Below, piece by piece: positions 8,557 to 17,860 of a stretch of DNA of 64,000 nucleotides (position 1 is the stretch's first letter; the number at the start of each line of letters is the position of its first letter). The DNA lies in contig JAOUMY010000009.1 in NCBI GenBank assembly GCA_029881255.1, forward strand, positions 62,001 to 126,000, read 5' to 3'. A program made the position numbers and the translations under genes. This stretch comes from Gammaproteobacteria bacterium (GTDB lineage Bacteria > Pseudomonadota > Gammaproteobacteria > S012-40). The notes under the pieces were generated by a model. It saw nothing but the letters and a program-made list of their open reading frames with translations. It ran no database searches and was not told the origin of the DNA.

Positions 8557-9750
8557 ATGAGACAGAAACTCATTCCAATCGTTGTACTAAGCCTGAGTAT
8601 GCAGGCGTGCAGCATCAAAGACCCGACCTATGATGTAAACAGTTATAACTGTAGCGACGATTTCGCCGTCGATAGCAGTCTTCATCCACACAATGACGCT
8701 CTGTTACAGGCCATGAGCGAAATTCAGTCTCAAGGCGTGACAGGTTTCTCGGCACTGATACACACCGCCGACGGTTTTTGGGTGGGCGCCTTGGGCAAGG
8801 CCGATATCGCGGCCAATGCGAGTTTTAAAACATGTACGAAGTCGATGCTGGGCAGTACCACGAAGACCTTGGTTGGCGCACTCGCGGCGAAGTTGCAGCA
8901 AGAGGGCTTAATCAATCTTTCTGATAAGGCTTCGAATTATCTGGATGCCGCATTGGTGAAAGAAGTCGCGAATCTCGATCAGGTCACGATCGAACAACTA
9001 TTGAATCACACCAGTGGCATTCCCGAATATCTTCTCGCGATTAGCGGCGGCCTGGACTTGATCGGCAATATGGATAATCCAGATCATAGCCCGTCGACTA
9101 TGGAACGCCTGGAATATATATACGGCGTGGATGCCTACTTTAAACCCGGTAATGGCCATCATTATTCAAACACTAACTATTTACTCGTCGATCTCGTACT
9201 TGAGAATGCTACGGGTAAACCGCTTTCTCAACTTTTCGATGAATATATGTTTATACCGCTAGGGTTGAACAGTACGGTCTATGACGCCAGCACAAGCTAC
9301 ACACCTGGACAGGCCCAGGGTTATCTGGATTTTTTCGACAATGGCAAGTTTCGCAACAACACCCTCGCCGATGGCGGCGCGAGAACCGCGCATGGCGGTG
9401 CCATATCGAATGTGTTCGACCTGTATACATTTTTTAATGCCATACTCGACAGCAACGCGGGCTATCTGACTCAGGCTTCGATAGACGCCATACAAAACTG
9501 GACACAACATCCATACAACAACACCAGCAAGACCCGACACTATGGGCTTGGCCTGGTGAAAACCACGACCGATACGGGAAGCTATTACTCACACGATGGT
9601 TTGTTACTCAATGGCTACAACGCCAATATCATTTACTACGTCGAACAACAAACGACGGTCATCTACCTGGCAAACTCTGCGACTGGGTCATACAAGGTAA
9701 AAGGTCTGATGGGGGATTTTACCAAGAAGGTAGAGGCTATACTCTTTTGA
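8557..9750 (+). CDS. Beta-lactamase-fold serine hydrolase lipoprotein
   Basis: 397 residues. The N-terminus is a lipoprotein signal with lipobox LSMQAC (Cys18). The serine beta-lactamase/class C penicillin-binding fold is marked by the catalytic SxxK (Ser100-Thr-Thr-Lys103), YSN at 203-205, and an H-x-G-type motif (SHDGLL) near residue 347. Such proteins are D-aminopeptidases, esterases or peptidoglycan carboxypeptidases; resistance to beta-lactams should not be assumed. The start overlaps almost directly with the stop of the barrel protein upstream, suggesting an envelope operon. Length and motif spacing look complete. Confidence 0.8.
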   Translation: MRQKLIPIVVLSLSMQACSIKDPTYDVNSYNCSDDFAVDSSLHPHNDALLQAMSEIQSQGVTGFSALIHTADGFWVGALGKADIAANASFKTCTKSMLGSTTKTLVGALAAKLQQEGLINLSDKASNYLDAALVKEVANLDQVTIEQLLNHTSGIPEYLLAISGGLDLIGNMDNPDHSPSTMERLEYIYGVDAYFKPGNGHHYSNTNYLLVDLVLENATGKPLSQLFDEYMFIPLGLNSTVYDASTSYTPGQAQGYLDFFDNGKFRNNTLADGGARTAHGGAISNVFDLYTFFNAILDSNAGYLTQASIDAIQNWTQHPYNNTSKTRHYGLGLVKTTTDTGSYYSHDGLLLNGYNANIIYYVEQQTTVIYLANSATGSYKVKGLMGDFTKKVEAILF

Positions 9751-9835
9751 AGACGACACAAGCTATGATCTTTCCATTTCTGCGCAAGAGCGACAAACAT
9801 AGATGGCTCTGCAGGCCAGACTGCAAATGAACGAT

Positions 9836-10378
9836 ATGAAAAACATATTTAGCTTTTTTCTAATTTACCAGATACTGTTACTGACAGGATGTATGGCTTT
9901 TGTCAATGCCGGTGGAGAACCCGAAGCGGGCGAACTTGAACGTTTTGTTCATTGGAGTGTTGGGGCAAAGCTCACTTCGCTTTCACCAGAAAAACTCCGC
10001 GATAGCCTAAAGCCGTACAATTTCGAAGTTGAAGAAACCTATAACGATAAGCGTTACCGTTTTCTGCGCGGCTACCCTCATTTTATTGACGGTGTTTTGA
10101 AATTCCGTTACCAACGCTCTGGAGGGGGCGACCCAAAAGACCAATGGGAGCTATTGGATGCAATCATCTATTTTCCCGGACTATCCCAGATGGACATCGA
10201 GCAAATTCTCCAAAAACTGGAGATCTCCCTCGGCAAGCCTGTAAAGACTAAACAAAACGATATGATACTAACAATGCGCTGGATGATCGGTGAATTCGAC
10301 GAACTTAGCATGCGGGTGGACAAGGAGGCAGGAAATCTCAGCCTGACGTTTAGTGTTTTACAGGGTGATGCGCCATAG
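9836..10378 (+). CDS. Hypothetical lipoprotein
   Basis: About 180 residues starting MKNIFSFFLIYQILLLTGC, with a clear lipobox (LLTGC), so probably lipid-anchored in the envelope. The mature part is mixed alpha/beta with no motif I recognise. Earlier in-frame ATGs at 9803 and 9827 exist; the chosen start gives the most typical signal peptide. It converges with the end of jetD 9 bp away, and no terminator is visible between them. Confidence 0.6.
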   Translation: MKNIFSFFLIYQILLLTGCMAFVNAGGEPEAGELERFVHWSVGAKLTSLSPEKLRDSLKPYNFEVEETYNDKRYRFLRGYPHFIDGVLKFRYQRSGGGDPKDQWELLDAIIYFPGLSQMDIEQILQKLEISLGKPVKTKQNDMILTMRWMIGEFDELSMRVDKEAGNLSLTFSVLQGDAP

Positions 10379-10387
10379 AGTATGCCG

Positions 10388-11524
10388 TCATATTGCATCC
10401 AATAGCACGCCTTCCTGATCAATAAATCTTTTACGTATTCGCAAGGCGGGTAACAATTCCTGATCCGCGTACTCACATCCGATTTCACCAGGGTCTTGTT
10501 GCTCCTCTTTCGACGCTGTTTCAGCCTTATGTCCTGCTCCACTTTCAAGAGCCCGCAACAGAGCCTGATACCCCGGCCGCCAAGCGGCAGCATTGTTGAA
10601 ACGTTGTCTGAGAGACTTTAATATGCCCATGCCGGAAAAGTCGAGATCTCCCCAGAACCAGACATCTCTTAGTTGCGACGACTCCTGAAACCACCAGCTC
10701 TGAAACGCGTCTTTTTCTGATTCAGTTGATGCATGATGAAAATGCAGACTGACGCTATCACGATCACGTATATTTCTCGCACTCGAACGAAAACCAGCCA
10801 TATACACGATAGCGAATTTCATTCCTCCCCTGAGTACAAGCTCGGTATAGGAATCCTGGTTCTCAACGAACAAAACGTCATCGAACCGAGGTGGTAAATA
10901 GGCATTTACGACCACCGGACGTGGCCGAATATTTGAATTCGCAAATAGCTTTTCCACATAGTCCTGGCGTTGATCAAGAAATTTTGAATCTCCAAAAAAG
11001 CAATATGCGCTTAACTGGCGAAGACTCATTCCTTTTGAAATTAAACTGGAGAGTTTGACAAAGCCAAGAACAATATCTTCCGCGGACAAACCCGTGACCT
11101 GAATCGGTCGATTGGCAAACTCGTCAAGCGCATCGCCAAAACACGATTCATTCGAATATACCGCGTCACTCCACTCCTGACGATATGGACGCCTTGCCGG
11201 TCGAAGCAGCCAACGCCGAACTAGCGGCTCCGCATTTTCAAGAAACAGCAGCGCAGCATTGTCGAATTCGGCGGCATACGGTCCTCGTTTGTGATCAACT
11301 TTGATATCGAAAATATGGTAATCAGTCGACAAAGACTTTAAGAGTGACCACAACTGGTCCGAGCCCGCATCGTGGCGAAACAATCCAGGAAGTGTTTTTT
11401 TGTTCAGCTTTTTTCGTAGGGCCTGCTTGCGCTGGGAGTATGGACGTTTGTCCAGATCGTCAATAAGCGAAGACAACAATCCTAGTATCTCCGCTTCCTC
11501 ATCCAGCCACGCAGGTCTATGCAT
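10388..11524 (-). CDS. jetD: Wadjet protein JetD (Toprim nuclease subunit)
   Basis: 378 residues, last gene of the jetABCD operon, overlapping jetC by 8 nt. JetD is the DNA-cleaving subunit that cuts small circular DNA after loop extrusion by JetABC. The C-terminal half has a Toprim domain: FVENQ (Glu221) for the acidic strand and WGDLDFSG (Asp293, Asp295) for the DxD metal site. The tail ends with RFIDQEGVLLDAI, as seen in JetD/DUF2220 proteins. The N-terminal part is a predicted winged-helix/DUF3322-like arm. The catalytic acids are intact, so the system is probably active. Confidence 0.88.
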   Translation of the reverse strand: MHRPAWLDEEAEILGLLSSLIDDLDKRPYSQRKQALRKKLNKKTLPGLFRHDAGSDQLWSLLKSLSTDYHIFDIKVDHKRGPYAAEFDNAALLFLENAEPLVRRWLLRPARRPYRQEWSDAVYSNESCFGDALDEFANRPIQVTGLSAEDIVLGFVKLSSLISKGMSLRQLSAYCFFGDSKFLDQRQDYVEKLFANSNIRPRPVVVNAYLPPRFDDVLFVENQDSYTELVLRGGMKFAIVYMAGFRSSARNIRDRDSVSLHFHHASTESEKDAFQSWWFQESSQLRDVWFWGDLDFSGMGILKSLRQRFNNAAAWRPGYQALLRALESGAGHKAETASKEEQQDPGEIGCEYADQELLPALRIRKRFIDQEGVLLDAI

Positions 11525-14500
11525 CCGCTAATACTTCCTCCATAAAGTCCAGTTCTGCCTGTTGATAGACGGTGCGTCTGTGATTCTTCCACAAACTCTT
11601 GATACGCTCCTGGTTGCATTGCTTGCGATCAACCAATACGCGGGTCTTGAGTTCGCCGCGTAACCTGGCGCTTGGAACTTTGGCGAATACGAATTCGTTA
11701 CTGATTAAATCCATGTAAGGACCGCACTTGCTCGTCGGCATGATAAACACCAACTGCAGACCGAGGCTCTCGGTCAAATAGTTAATGACTTCGCGTGAGC
11801 GCGTCTCGTCCATTTTCGAAAAGGCCTCGTCGACTAACACCATACGCAAGTGGGTATTGCCTTCGGCAAAGCGAAAGGCGGAGGTAATCGCGGCGGAGCG
11901 AATTATATAGGCCGGTGTTTCGAGCTGACCGCCGGAACCCGTGCCATATTCACTCAGTGGTATTGGTTCTTTGCCCTCCACTTCCTTGTAGATTTCATAG
12001 CGCCGATAGTTGCGGTAATCGGCGATACGTTGCAACTCATGCATGGCGCGGGTTTCGTCTTCGTCGAGTAACATGCGCATTAACTCGTCGAGCACTTTCT
12101 TCGACTTAGTCGACAGTTCAGCCTCGAACAACGAAACCTCATCACCAAGAGTTGGGTTCTTGACCAGGTCTTCGAAGAAGCGGGCATAGTCTCGAAATTC
12201 CGGAATCCAGTCACTGGCGAAGCGGAAGGTCTCACGGTCTGCCCCAAAGCGGTGATGTTGCAACTCTTTATTCAGGTGTTCAATCTGGCGTCGTCCATCA
12301 TTCAGTGCCTGATAAATCGAATGACACAAATGCGTAACGAAGGCGTTATTAAAGGCCTCTTTCAGTGCCGACAACTGCTTGTGTTTTTCTGCCAGAATAT
12401 TATTGCGCAGTATGTTATAGATGCGATCAATCTCACGCTGTAGCGCACACACCGACGTAAACAAACTCGCGTCGTATTCACCGACAAAGGCGATATAGCC
12501 AATGGTATCCGATGTCCGGCAGTGCTGATTATGCTGCTGTAACTCTTCGGCCATTTTGCGTTCCGCCTGATGCAGGCGTCGTTCAAGGTCATGGCGATAA
12601 CTGGCGAGATGATCTTTATTCGTTTCCCTCGCCTCACGATCCGCGGTCTCCAGACGGGCATTGGCATCAAAGTCTGGCCATACCGCGCTTATGGCATTGA
12701 GTGCCTCTTCTCTGGACTCAACACGTTCCATGTCGAGTTCCTGTAACTTGCCAACGGCGCTAATTTGCTTGTCGATCTCTTTGAGTTTTTCCTGAATCTT
12801 GCCCAGGGACTGATTGTATTGCGCCTCTTTGTTCGATAGCTCGTCTTGTGTCTGCTTAAGCTGTTTGAGCTTTAACTCCAATTCCTTGTGATCGCTGAGG
12901 TCGAGTTGTTCGAGCAAACCGTCGAGTTTTTTCATCTCGCGATGGCTGGCGATGATGTCAGACAATACATCGGCATAAATCGACGGCTTCAAAGTATCGA
13001 CACTACGTAATAATAGCTGCGCCTGCTGTAATCTATCGTTGGCACTATTCCATTCCTGTTCGATCTTTTCCAGTTCGGCACGCTTGGCCGTCAGGGCACG
13101 TTCGCGCGCGGCTGCGCCAAACACCAATTCCGCGTCGGGCAAATCGCAACGCCACATGGAATAATTACCGGAACCCATACCATCTTCGGTAATACCGCGT
13201 CGGGTCTTGCGCAACTCGTCTGCGCTATTAACGCGCAATACACTGCCATAACTCGCTATCAAATAGGCACGGGCCACCGCATGGCTGAATTCGAGTACGT
13301 GAATCATCGAATCAGGATGCAGATCGATACGCTCAGAGTCTTCAAAGGCCTTTTCTCCCTGTATCACGCGCGCGCGATTGTCGCGCCCCGGCATATTGCG
13401 CACCACGCGAATTGCCTGGGCCTCATACTCCGGTTCCACCAGAATCGAGAAACGCGTGCCACCAAGATAACCCTCTATCGCCGCCTGCCAACGGGCATCT
13501 CTGACCTCGACGTGATCACACAACACACGCGGATCGGCAGCGGGATACTCCTGACGTATCGCCTTAATCGCGCGTTCGACATAAGGCGGATAACTCACCT
13601 GATGGTTTTGCAGACGAGTAATCTCGTGTTGTTTCTGTTTGCGTTGATCACTCAAGGTTTGGTAACGGCTGCGTCGACCGTGTACCAGTGTCGACAGACG
13701 GTCGCGGTTTGATTCACCACTACCCTGCTCATGCCAGCAGGCATGCCACTGATTGTGTTTGTGCTGAATCCTGCGCAAATCATCCATGCGTCGTTCTATT
13801 GCCGGTACTTCACCGGAAAAATCCCGTTGCACCAGCGTATGAATATCCTGCACCAACTCATCGCCACTCTCGGCAACCCCATCGGCCAACTGGCGATTTT
13901 GTTTTTCCGCCAGTCGTGGCATTTCAGCGATTAGCTGCTCATCACCAAGTGCTTTCTTTATTTCTCGCGTGGTTTGCAGATTGGCACTGATGATCCGATC
14001 CTGATCCAGAACATAGCGCACCTGTTGCACCAGTTTTTCGTCCAGCTTGCGCTTTTGATTCTCAAGTTCATCCTTTTTGCGCAAGGCATCCACACCCTGG
14101 CGCTGTGCTTCGAGACTGATTAATTGCTCTCGTATTTCCTTGGCGTGTTGTTGGACTTCGGTTATCGCATCCTGTTTTTCCTTCAATGCGATCCGTTGTT
14201 CGCGTTGAATTTGCTTACCGCGTACGTAATCCGATTGACGTGTAAAATATTCGGCCTGGGCCAGGGTGTAATCGACGACATTCAGTTCTATCCATTGTTC
14301 GATATAAGACTGCGACTGATTCTTGGCCCGTTCAAGAATATCGATTGATTCCACCAGACGCGAAGATTCGCGCTCCATGCTATGTATCGTCTTGAGCTGA
14401 CTCGATACGTCGCGCACTGCGTCGCCTAGATCTTTTTGTTCGAGAATTTCATCGGCGACAAAACGATTAATACTTTGCACCGGCTTATACGCCATGAATC

Positions 14501-15155
14501 GCGAGAACGCTCTGGCCGCGGCAACCGCCTCGACTTCGGGCACGCCATCTTCGCGTCCGCGTAACGCGCCATACAAACGACGCAGATAGGCCTTCTTGGT
14601 TTCGTATTTTTCAACGCGACGTTTACCGAATTCCTTAATCAATAAATTCTGAAACGTATTCAAGGGCGTGACATATTCACCGCCAACGTCTTCACGTACG
14701 AAATGTGCGCGGGTTAACTGTTCACCGGCAATAATAAAAAATTGTGCATCTTCCTGACGTGCCACGGTGTTGCTACCGGCACGATCTATCCAGGCGCGTA
14801 TGGCGATGATTGCGGTGAACGGTTCGCCACTCTCGCCCTTTGATGGGTGAAACACGGCGGCCAGATAACCGTCGGTGGGATCCAGTCGCGCATAACTGCC
14901 GTCGTCGCAACCCAAGACATAAGACGCCAGTGTACGCACACGCTTGCCGCCGCGACCTCGTTGCGTGGTCTCGTCCTGCCCCGGATTAAACTGAAACAGA
15001 TTTTCATGGGCAGCCGTCATGACGGTTTGAATGGCATCCGCCGCTGTGGTCTTACCCGAACCATTGCCTCCGGAAAACAGATTGACCGGGCCAAACTCAA
15101 ACTCCAGTGGCGGTATGTTTCCCCAGTTGACATAGACAAAGTGTTTAAGAAACAT
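11517..15155 (-). CDS. jetC: Wadjet protein JetC (SMC/MukB-like ATPase)
   Basis: 1212 residues. The Walker A motif GGNGSGKTT lies at residues 29-37, followed by two long coiled-coil arms (about 270-470 and 660-960) rich in Glu/Gln/Lys with a hinge region between. The C-terminal ABC signature GTGSGGQ is near residue 1070 and Walker B VLVDEAF near 1105. This is the loop-extruding motor of Wadjet. The ATG at 15155 is preceded by GGGGAGG; an upstream start at 15215 would overlap jetB much more. The jetB stop overlaps the start by 11 nt, indicating translational coupling. Confidence 0.92.
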   Translation of the reverse strand: MFLKHFVYVNWGNIPPLEFEFGPVNLFSGGNGSGKTTAADAIQTVMTAAHENLFQFNPGQDETTQRGRGGKRVRTLASYVLGCDDGSYARLDPTDGYLAAVFHPSKGESGEPFTAIIAIRAWIDRAGSNTVARQEDAQFFIIAGEQLTRAHFVREDVGGEYVTPLNTFQNLLIKEFGKRRVEKYETKKAYLRRLYGALRGREDGVPEVEAVAAARAFSRFMAYKPVQSINRFVADEILEQKDLGDAVRDVSSQLKTIHSMERESSRLVESIDILERAKNQSQSYIEQWIELNVVDYTLAQAEYFTRQSDYVRGKQIQREQRIALKEKQDAITEVQQHAKEIREQLISLEAQRQGVDALRKKDELENQKRKLDEKLVQQVRYVLDQDRIISANLQTTREIKKALGDEQLIAEMPRLAEKQNRQLADGVAESGDELVQDIHTLVQRDFSGEVPAIERRMDDLRRIQHKHNQWHACWHEQGSGESNRDRLSTLVHGRRSRYQTLSDQRKQKQHEITRLQNHQVSYPPYVERAIKAIRQEYPAADPRVLCDHVEVRDARWQAAIEGYLGGTRFSILVEPEYEAQAIRVVRNMPGRDNRARVIQGEKAFEDSERIDLHPDSMIHVLEFSHAVARAYLIASYGSVLRVNSADELRKTRRGITEDGMGSGNYSMWRCDLPDAELVFGAAARERALTAKRAELEKIEQEWNSANDRLQQAQLLLRSVDTLKPSIYADVLSDIIASHREMKKLDGLLEQLDLSDHKELELKLKQLKQTQDELSNKEAQYNQSLGKIQEKLKEIDKQISAVGKLQELDMERVESREEALNAISAVWPDFDANARLETADREARETNKDHLASYRHDLERRLHQAERKMAEELQQHNQHCRTSDTIGYIAFVGEYDASLFTSVCALQREIDRIYNILRNNILAEKHKQLSALKEAFNNAFVTHLCHSIYQALNDGRRQIEHLNKELQHHRFGADRETFRFASDWIPEFRDYARFFEDLVKNPTLGDEVSLFEAELSTKSKKVLDELMRMLLDEDETRAMHELQRIADYRNYRRYEIYKEVEGKEPIPLSEYGTGSGGQLETPAYIIRSAAITSAFRFAEGNTHLRMVLVDEAFSKMDETRSREVINYLTESLGLQLVFIMPTSKCGPYMDLISNEFVFAKVPSARLRGELKTRVLVDRKQCNQERIKSLWKNHRRTVYQQAELDFMEEVLADA

Positions 15156-15807
15156 CGGCGGCCTCCCCTTCTTCCTGCGGCAGGCTTTGATCAAGCGCAT
15201 CCAGTGCATCGTCATTGACGAAGCTGACTATCATGGGATGAATACGAATCCAGGACTCGGCCGAATCGATACTGTCTTCCTGACGAAACTCGATCAGGCG
15301 CAACTGACGCAGCCGCTGAAAAACCTGACGTCGCTCAGTGAGTTTGTCCGGCAAGGAACGATTGAGTAGATTGCGCATGGCTATGCTGATAGATTCCAGC
15401 GACTCGGTGACAAAACCCGCGTCGTCGAGTTGACCTTCACGCAAGGCTTTGTCGTATTGCAGACGCAAGACCAGCAACAACGCAACTTCGTCCTGACGCA
15501 GACGCGCGCGCAGACCGCCGCCAAAGGCATTCGCTTCACTGTCTTCCATGCCCGGTACGTTCGCGCCAGGCGGATAGAGACGGACATAAGCAAAACGTCG
15601 GTCGTGGAATAGTTGTACGCCCATCAGTTGCAGATAGTCTTTCACCAAATCTTCGATGCGCAGAAAACGATCATAGAGTTGTTGCTCGACCTGATTCTCT
15701 GCACGACACAATACGCCGTTATTCAATAGACGCAGGCATAGCTCACGAAACTCATCCACAGACAATCCTTCGCCTTCCAGGATTCCCATTACACAACTAC
15801 TGAGCAT
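15145..15807 (-). CDS. jetB: Wadjet protein JetB (MukE-like, DUF4194)
   Basis: 220 residues, winged-helix KITE-type subunit that bridges the kleisin JetA and the SMC JetC heads. The sequence has the DUF4194 pattern: an early LCLRLLNNGVL helix pair, FLRIEDLVKDYLQLMG, then RFAYVRLYP and LRARLRQDEVALLLVLR. It overlaps jetA by 11 nt at one end and jetC by 11 nt at the other, so all four jet genes are tightly coupled. Confidence 0.88.
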   Translation of the reverse strand: MLSSCVMGILEGEGLSVDEFRELCLRLLNNGVLCRAENQVEQQLYDRFLRIEDLVKDYLQLMGVQLFHDRRFAYVRLYPPGANVPGMEDSEANAFGGGLRARLRQDEVALLLVLRLQYDKALREGQLDDAGFVTESLESISIAMRNLLNRSLPDKLTERRQVFQRLRQLRLIEFRQEDSIDSAESWIRIHPMIVSFVNDDALDALDQSLPQEEGEAADVS

Positions 15808-17242
15808 GCATACCTCGCTCGATCAACTCTATCGTAAATTCGTCAACGACTTCGAAGTAGTCCGTACGGACACGATTCGCCGTTGGTAAAACCCTGAATT
15901 CAAATTCACTCGAACTCGGTGCGCCGAGTTCGATAATGTGCGCGCTCATTAATAGTTCGCGCGCATCGGCCACGGGAAGATTCTGGCTGTGGATGCGATG
16001 ACCATCGCTCAAGGCCTGCACAACATAATCACGCTGCGCCTGATTGTTAAAGGTAAAGGCCAGATCAACAGCGGTCTGAACATACATTTGCTTGCGCGAT
16101 TCCTTGTCGTCACTACTGGCGACCTCAACACTGGTATTGACCACGCGTGCCTGGCGTGTTGCATTCAAACGCAAACTATCGGTGTCGACAAAGCCGATGC
16201 TAAGTGACGCCAGCGCCTCGCCCGCCGCATGCAAACCCGCGGTTTGTTGTTCCTGCGGCGCCAGTTTCAAACGATCACACAGCGCATGCAAACGATTCTG
16301 CACACCGCCACCTGAATAACTAAGCTGGCGCATGATGATATCCGCGCGACGGGTAAAACCCTGTAAGGCCTGACGCAGTGCGGGCAACATTATCATCGAC
16401 GCATTGTGCATACGCGACTCAATGCTGTTGAGAATTTTCAGATACAAGGATTGTTCGCGCTGTTCAAGCAACTCCGGTGCGCTACGTCGTAATTCCTTTT
16501 CCACCGCTGTTTTGAATTCCTTACGCTTGCGTCGCGCGCTCCTGAGTAATTCGTCGATCTCGTCGCGATATTTCTCCACCGAATCGGCGGACAAACGCAC
16601 CGCCAGATCCGGCATAAAACGTTTTTCCATGAAATCAAAAAACTCATCAGAGGCACGTTGCATTACTTGTTGCGCCTCGACCTCTCTTACCAATTGGCGT
16701 TTCTTATCATCGAGTTCGGCAATAACATCGGAAAAATCGGCAATAATGCGTTCGGAATATTCAAAGGCATCGAGCAAGTCATAGACCTCGCCCTTGTCGA
16801 GAAAGGATTGCAGTGCGTTGCGGGTGTTGCGCGTATTGCGATGACGGGTGCGAAAACCCCGGCCCGCTGTTTCGACTATAGGTTGGGCAAACAGGCGACC
16901 ATGACGGGTAAAGGCAAACGTGCTTTGCAGCGTGGCCTCATCCATCTTGCGTTCCAGCCAGCCGAACTCCAGCATCTGATTGAGCAGCCAGTTGGCCTGT
17001 TCGCGCTGACTACGACTGGGCGCAATAAAATCTTCGACCTCGACTTCATCCAGCACCGGGCTACGTGCAATCGCCTCTTCGAGTACCTCAATCACCTGAT
17101 CGCGGTTGAAACTACGACTATAATCGGCGCTGCTACCATAAAGCCTTTCATACAAGGCACGCAGACAGTCCATAAACTGGCCGCGGAATTTGCTCGTCAG
17201 GGGGCGGAAAAAATGCTTACGTTCATCAACAAAAAAATCCAT
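15797..17242 (-). CDS. jetA: Wadjet protein JetA (MukF-like kleisin)
   Basis: 481 residues, first gene of the operon. The predicted N-terminal winged helix (FRPLTSKFRGQFMDCLRALY), long helical middle and C-terminal winged-helix region fit the JetA/MukF kleisin that dimerises the Wadjet complex. No catalytic motif is expected. The operon runs jetA-jetB-jetC-jetD on the minus strand with every junction overlapping. Between jetA and the next gene to the right lie about 600 bp carrying a short inverted repeat just upstream of the start. I cannot assign the Wadjet subtype by eye. Confidence 0.87.
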   Translation of the reverse strand: MDFFVDERKHFFRPLTSKFRGQFMDCLRALYERLYGSSADYSRSFNRDQVIEVLEEAIARSPVLDEVEVEDFIAPSRSQREQANWLLNQMLEFGWLERKMDEATLQSTFAFTRHGRLFAQPIVETAGRGFRTRHRNTRNTRNALQSFLDKGEVYDLLDAFEYSERIIADFSDVIAELDDKKRQLVREVEAQQVMQRASDEFFDFMEKRFMPDLAVRLSADSVEKYRDEIDELLRSARRKRKEFKTAVEKELRRSAPELLEQREQSLYLKILNSIESRMHNASMIMLPALRQALQGFTRRADIIMRQLSYSGGGVQNRLHALCDRLKLAPQEQQTAGLHAAGEALASLSIGFVDTDSLRLNATRQARVVNTSVEVASSDDKESRKQMYVQTAVDLAFTFNNQAQRDYVVQALSDGHRIHSQNLPVADARELLMSAHIIELGAPSSSEFEFRVLPTANRVRTDYFEVVDEFTIELIERGMHAQ

Positions 17243-17269
17243 GCACCACCCTATAGCAAACCTCGATAG

Positions 17270-17288
17270 ACCATGCTTGAGGCATGGT
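17270..17288 (-). promoter_or_regulatory. Inverted repeat upstream of jetA
   Basis: ACCATGC-TTGAG-GCATGGT, a perfect 7-bp inverted repeat about 28-46 bp upstream of the jetA ATG. It could be an operator or an RNA hairpin in the jet leader; there is no T tract, so it is not a typical terminator. Confidence 0.35.
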
Positions 17289-17860
17289 TATACTCACCCG
17301 CCGCCATGACAGGGCCGGGTATTTTACGCGTTTTGGAGGTAGGCATAAATGGGCGTTTGCCGGTGAGTGCTGGATGATTTTTGACCAGTTTGTTTTGGAT
17401 TCAGCTTTCCTATCTGGACAGTAGCGCGCGAGCTCACTAAATTCAGAACCTAGACCGTGAGCACATCCTCATGTTCTAACGTTGAAGTCGAACTCAAGAC
17501 GCTGTAAGTGAACATTGAAGACTCAAGAGTATCATTGCGCCACCGAATCCACTCTGCTATCAGACAGTTAGCACTGATGCAGTTTGAAACGAACGAGACA
17601 GCTTTACTATGTCTCCGAAGAGACGAGGCAAGATCAGTATAAGTATTACCGCATACTACCGAGTTGTTTGACGGCAGTTTTGTTAGAAAAAGCTTTTTCT
17701 AAAGGCAAAAAGCCACAAATTCTAAACAGTCGATGCAACGATTTACTGATATAATGTGCGACCTTAAAAAGCCAACAATTATGCAAGCGATAGACGGGTG
17801 AATGGGAAAGACGATAGATTTCACCTAGTTATACATCGCTTGTCGATTAGGGAACAATCG
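17289..17860. other. Intergenic region between jetA and the repeat lipoprotein
   Basis: About 570 bp with no supported gene. It holds a perfect 20-bp palindrome, TTAGAAAAAGCTTTTTCTAA, at 17683-17702, and a good -10 hexamer TATAAT at 17750-17755 without a matching -35. The latter may be the promoter of the lipoprotein starting at 17861. Confidence 0.5.

Noticed and set aside
16404-16784. A plus-strand frame beginning MCIRDS, a peptide that often marks sequencing-adapter contamination
   Set aside because: The underlying DNA does not match the transposon mosaic end and lies inside the jetA coding region on the other strand; it is coincidence.
17798-17860. Longer start for the giant lipoprotein
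   Set aside because: The extra 21 residues are polar and would hide the lipoprotein signal; the ATG at 17861 has a normal signal peptide.
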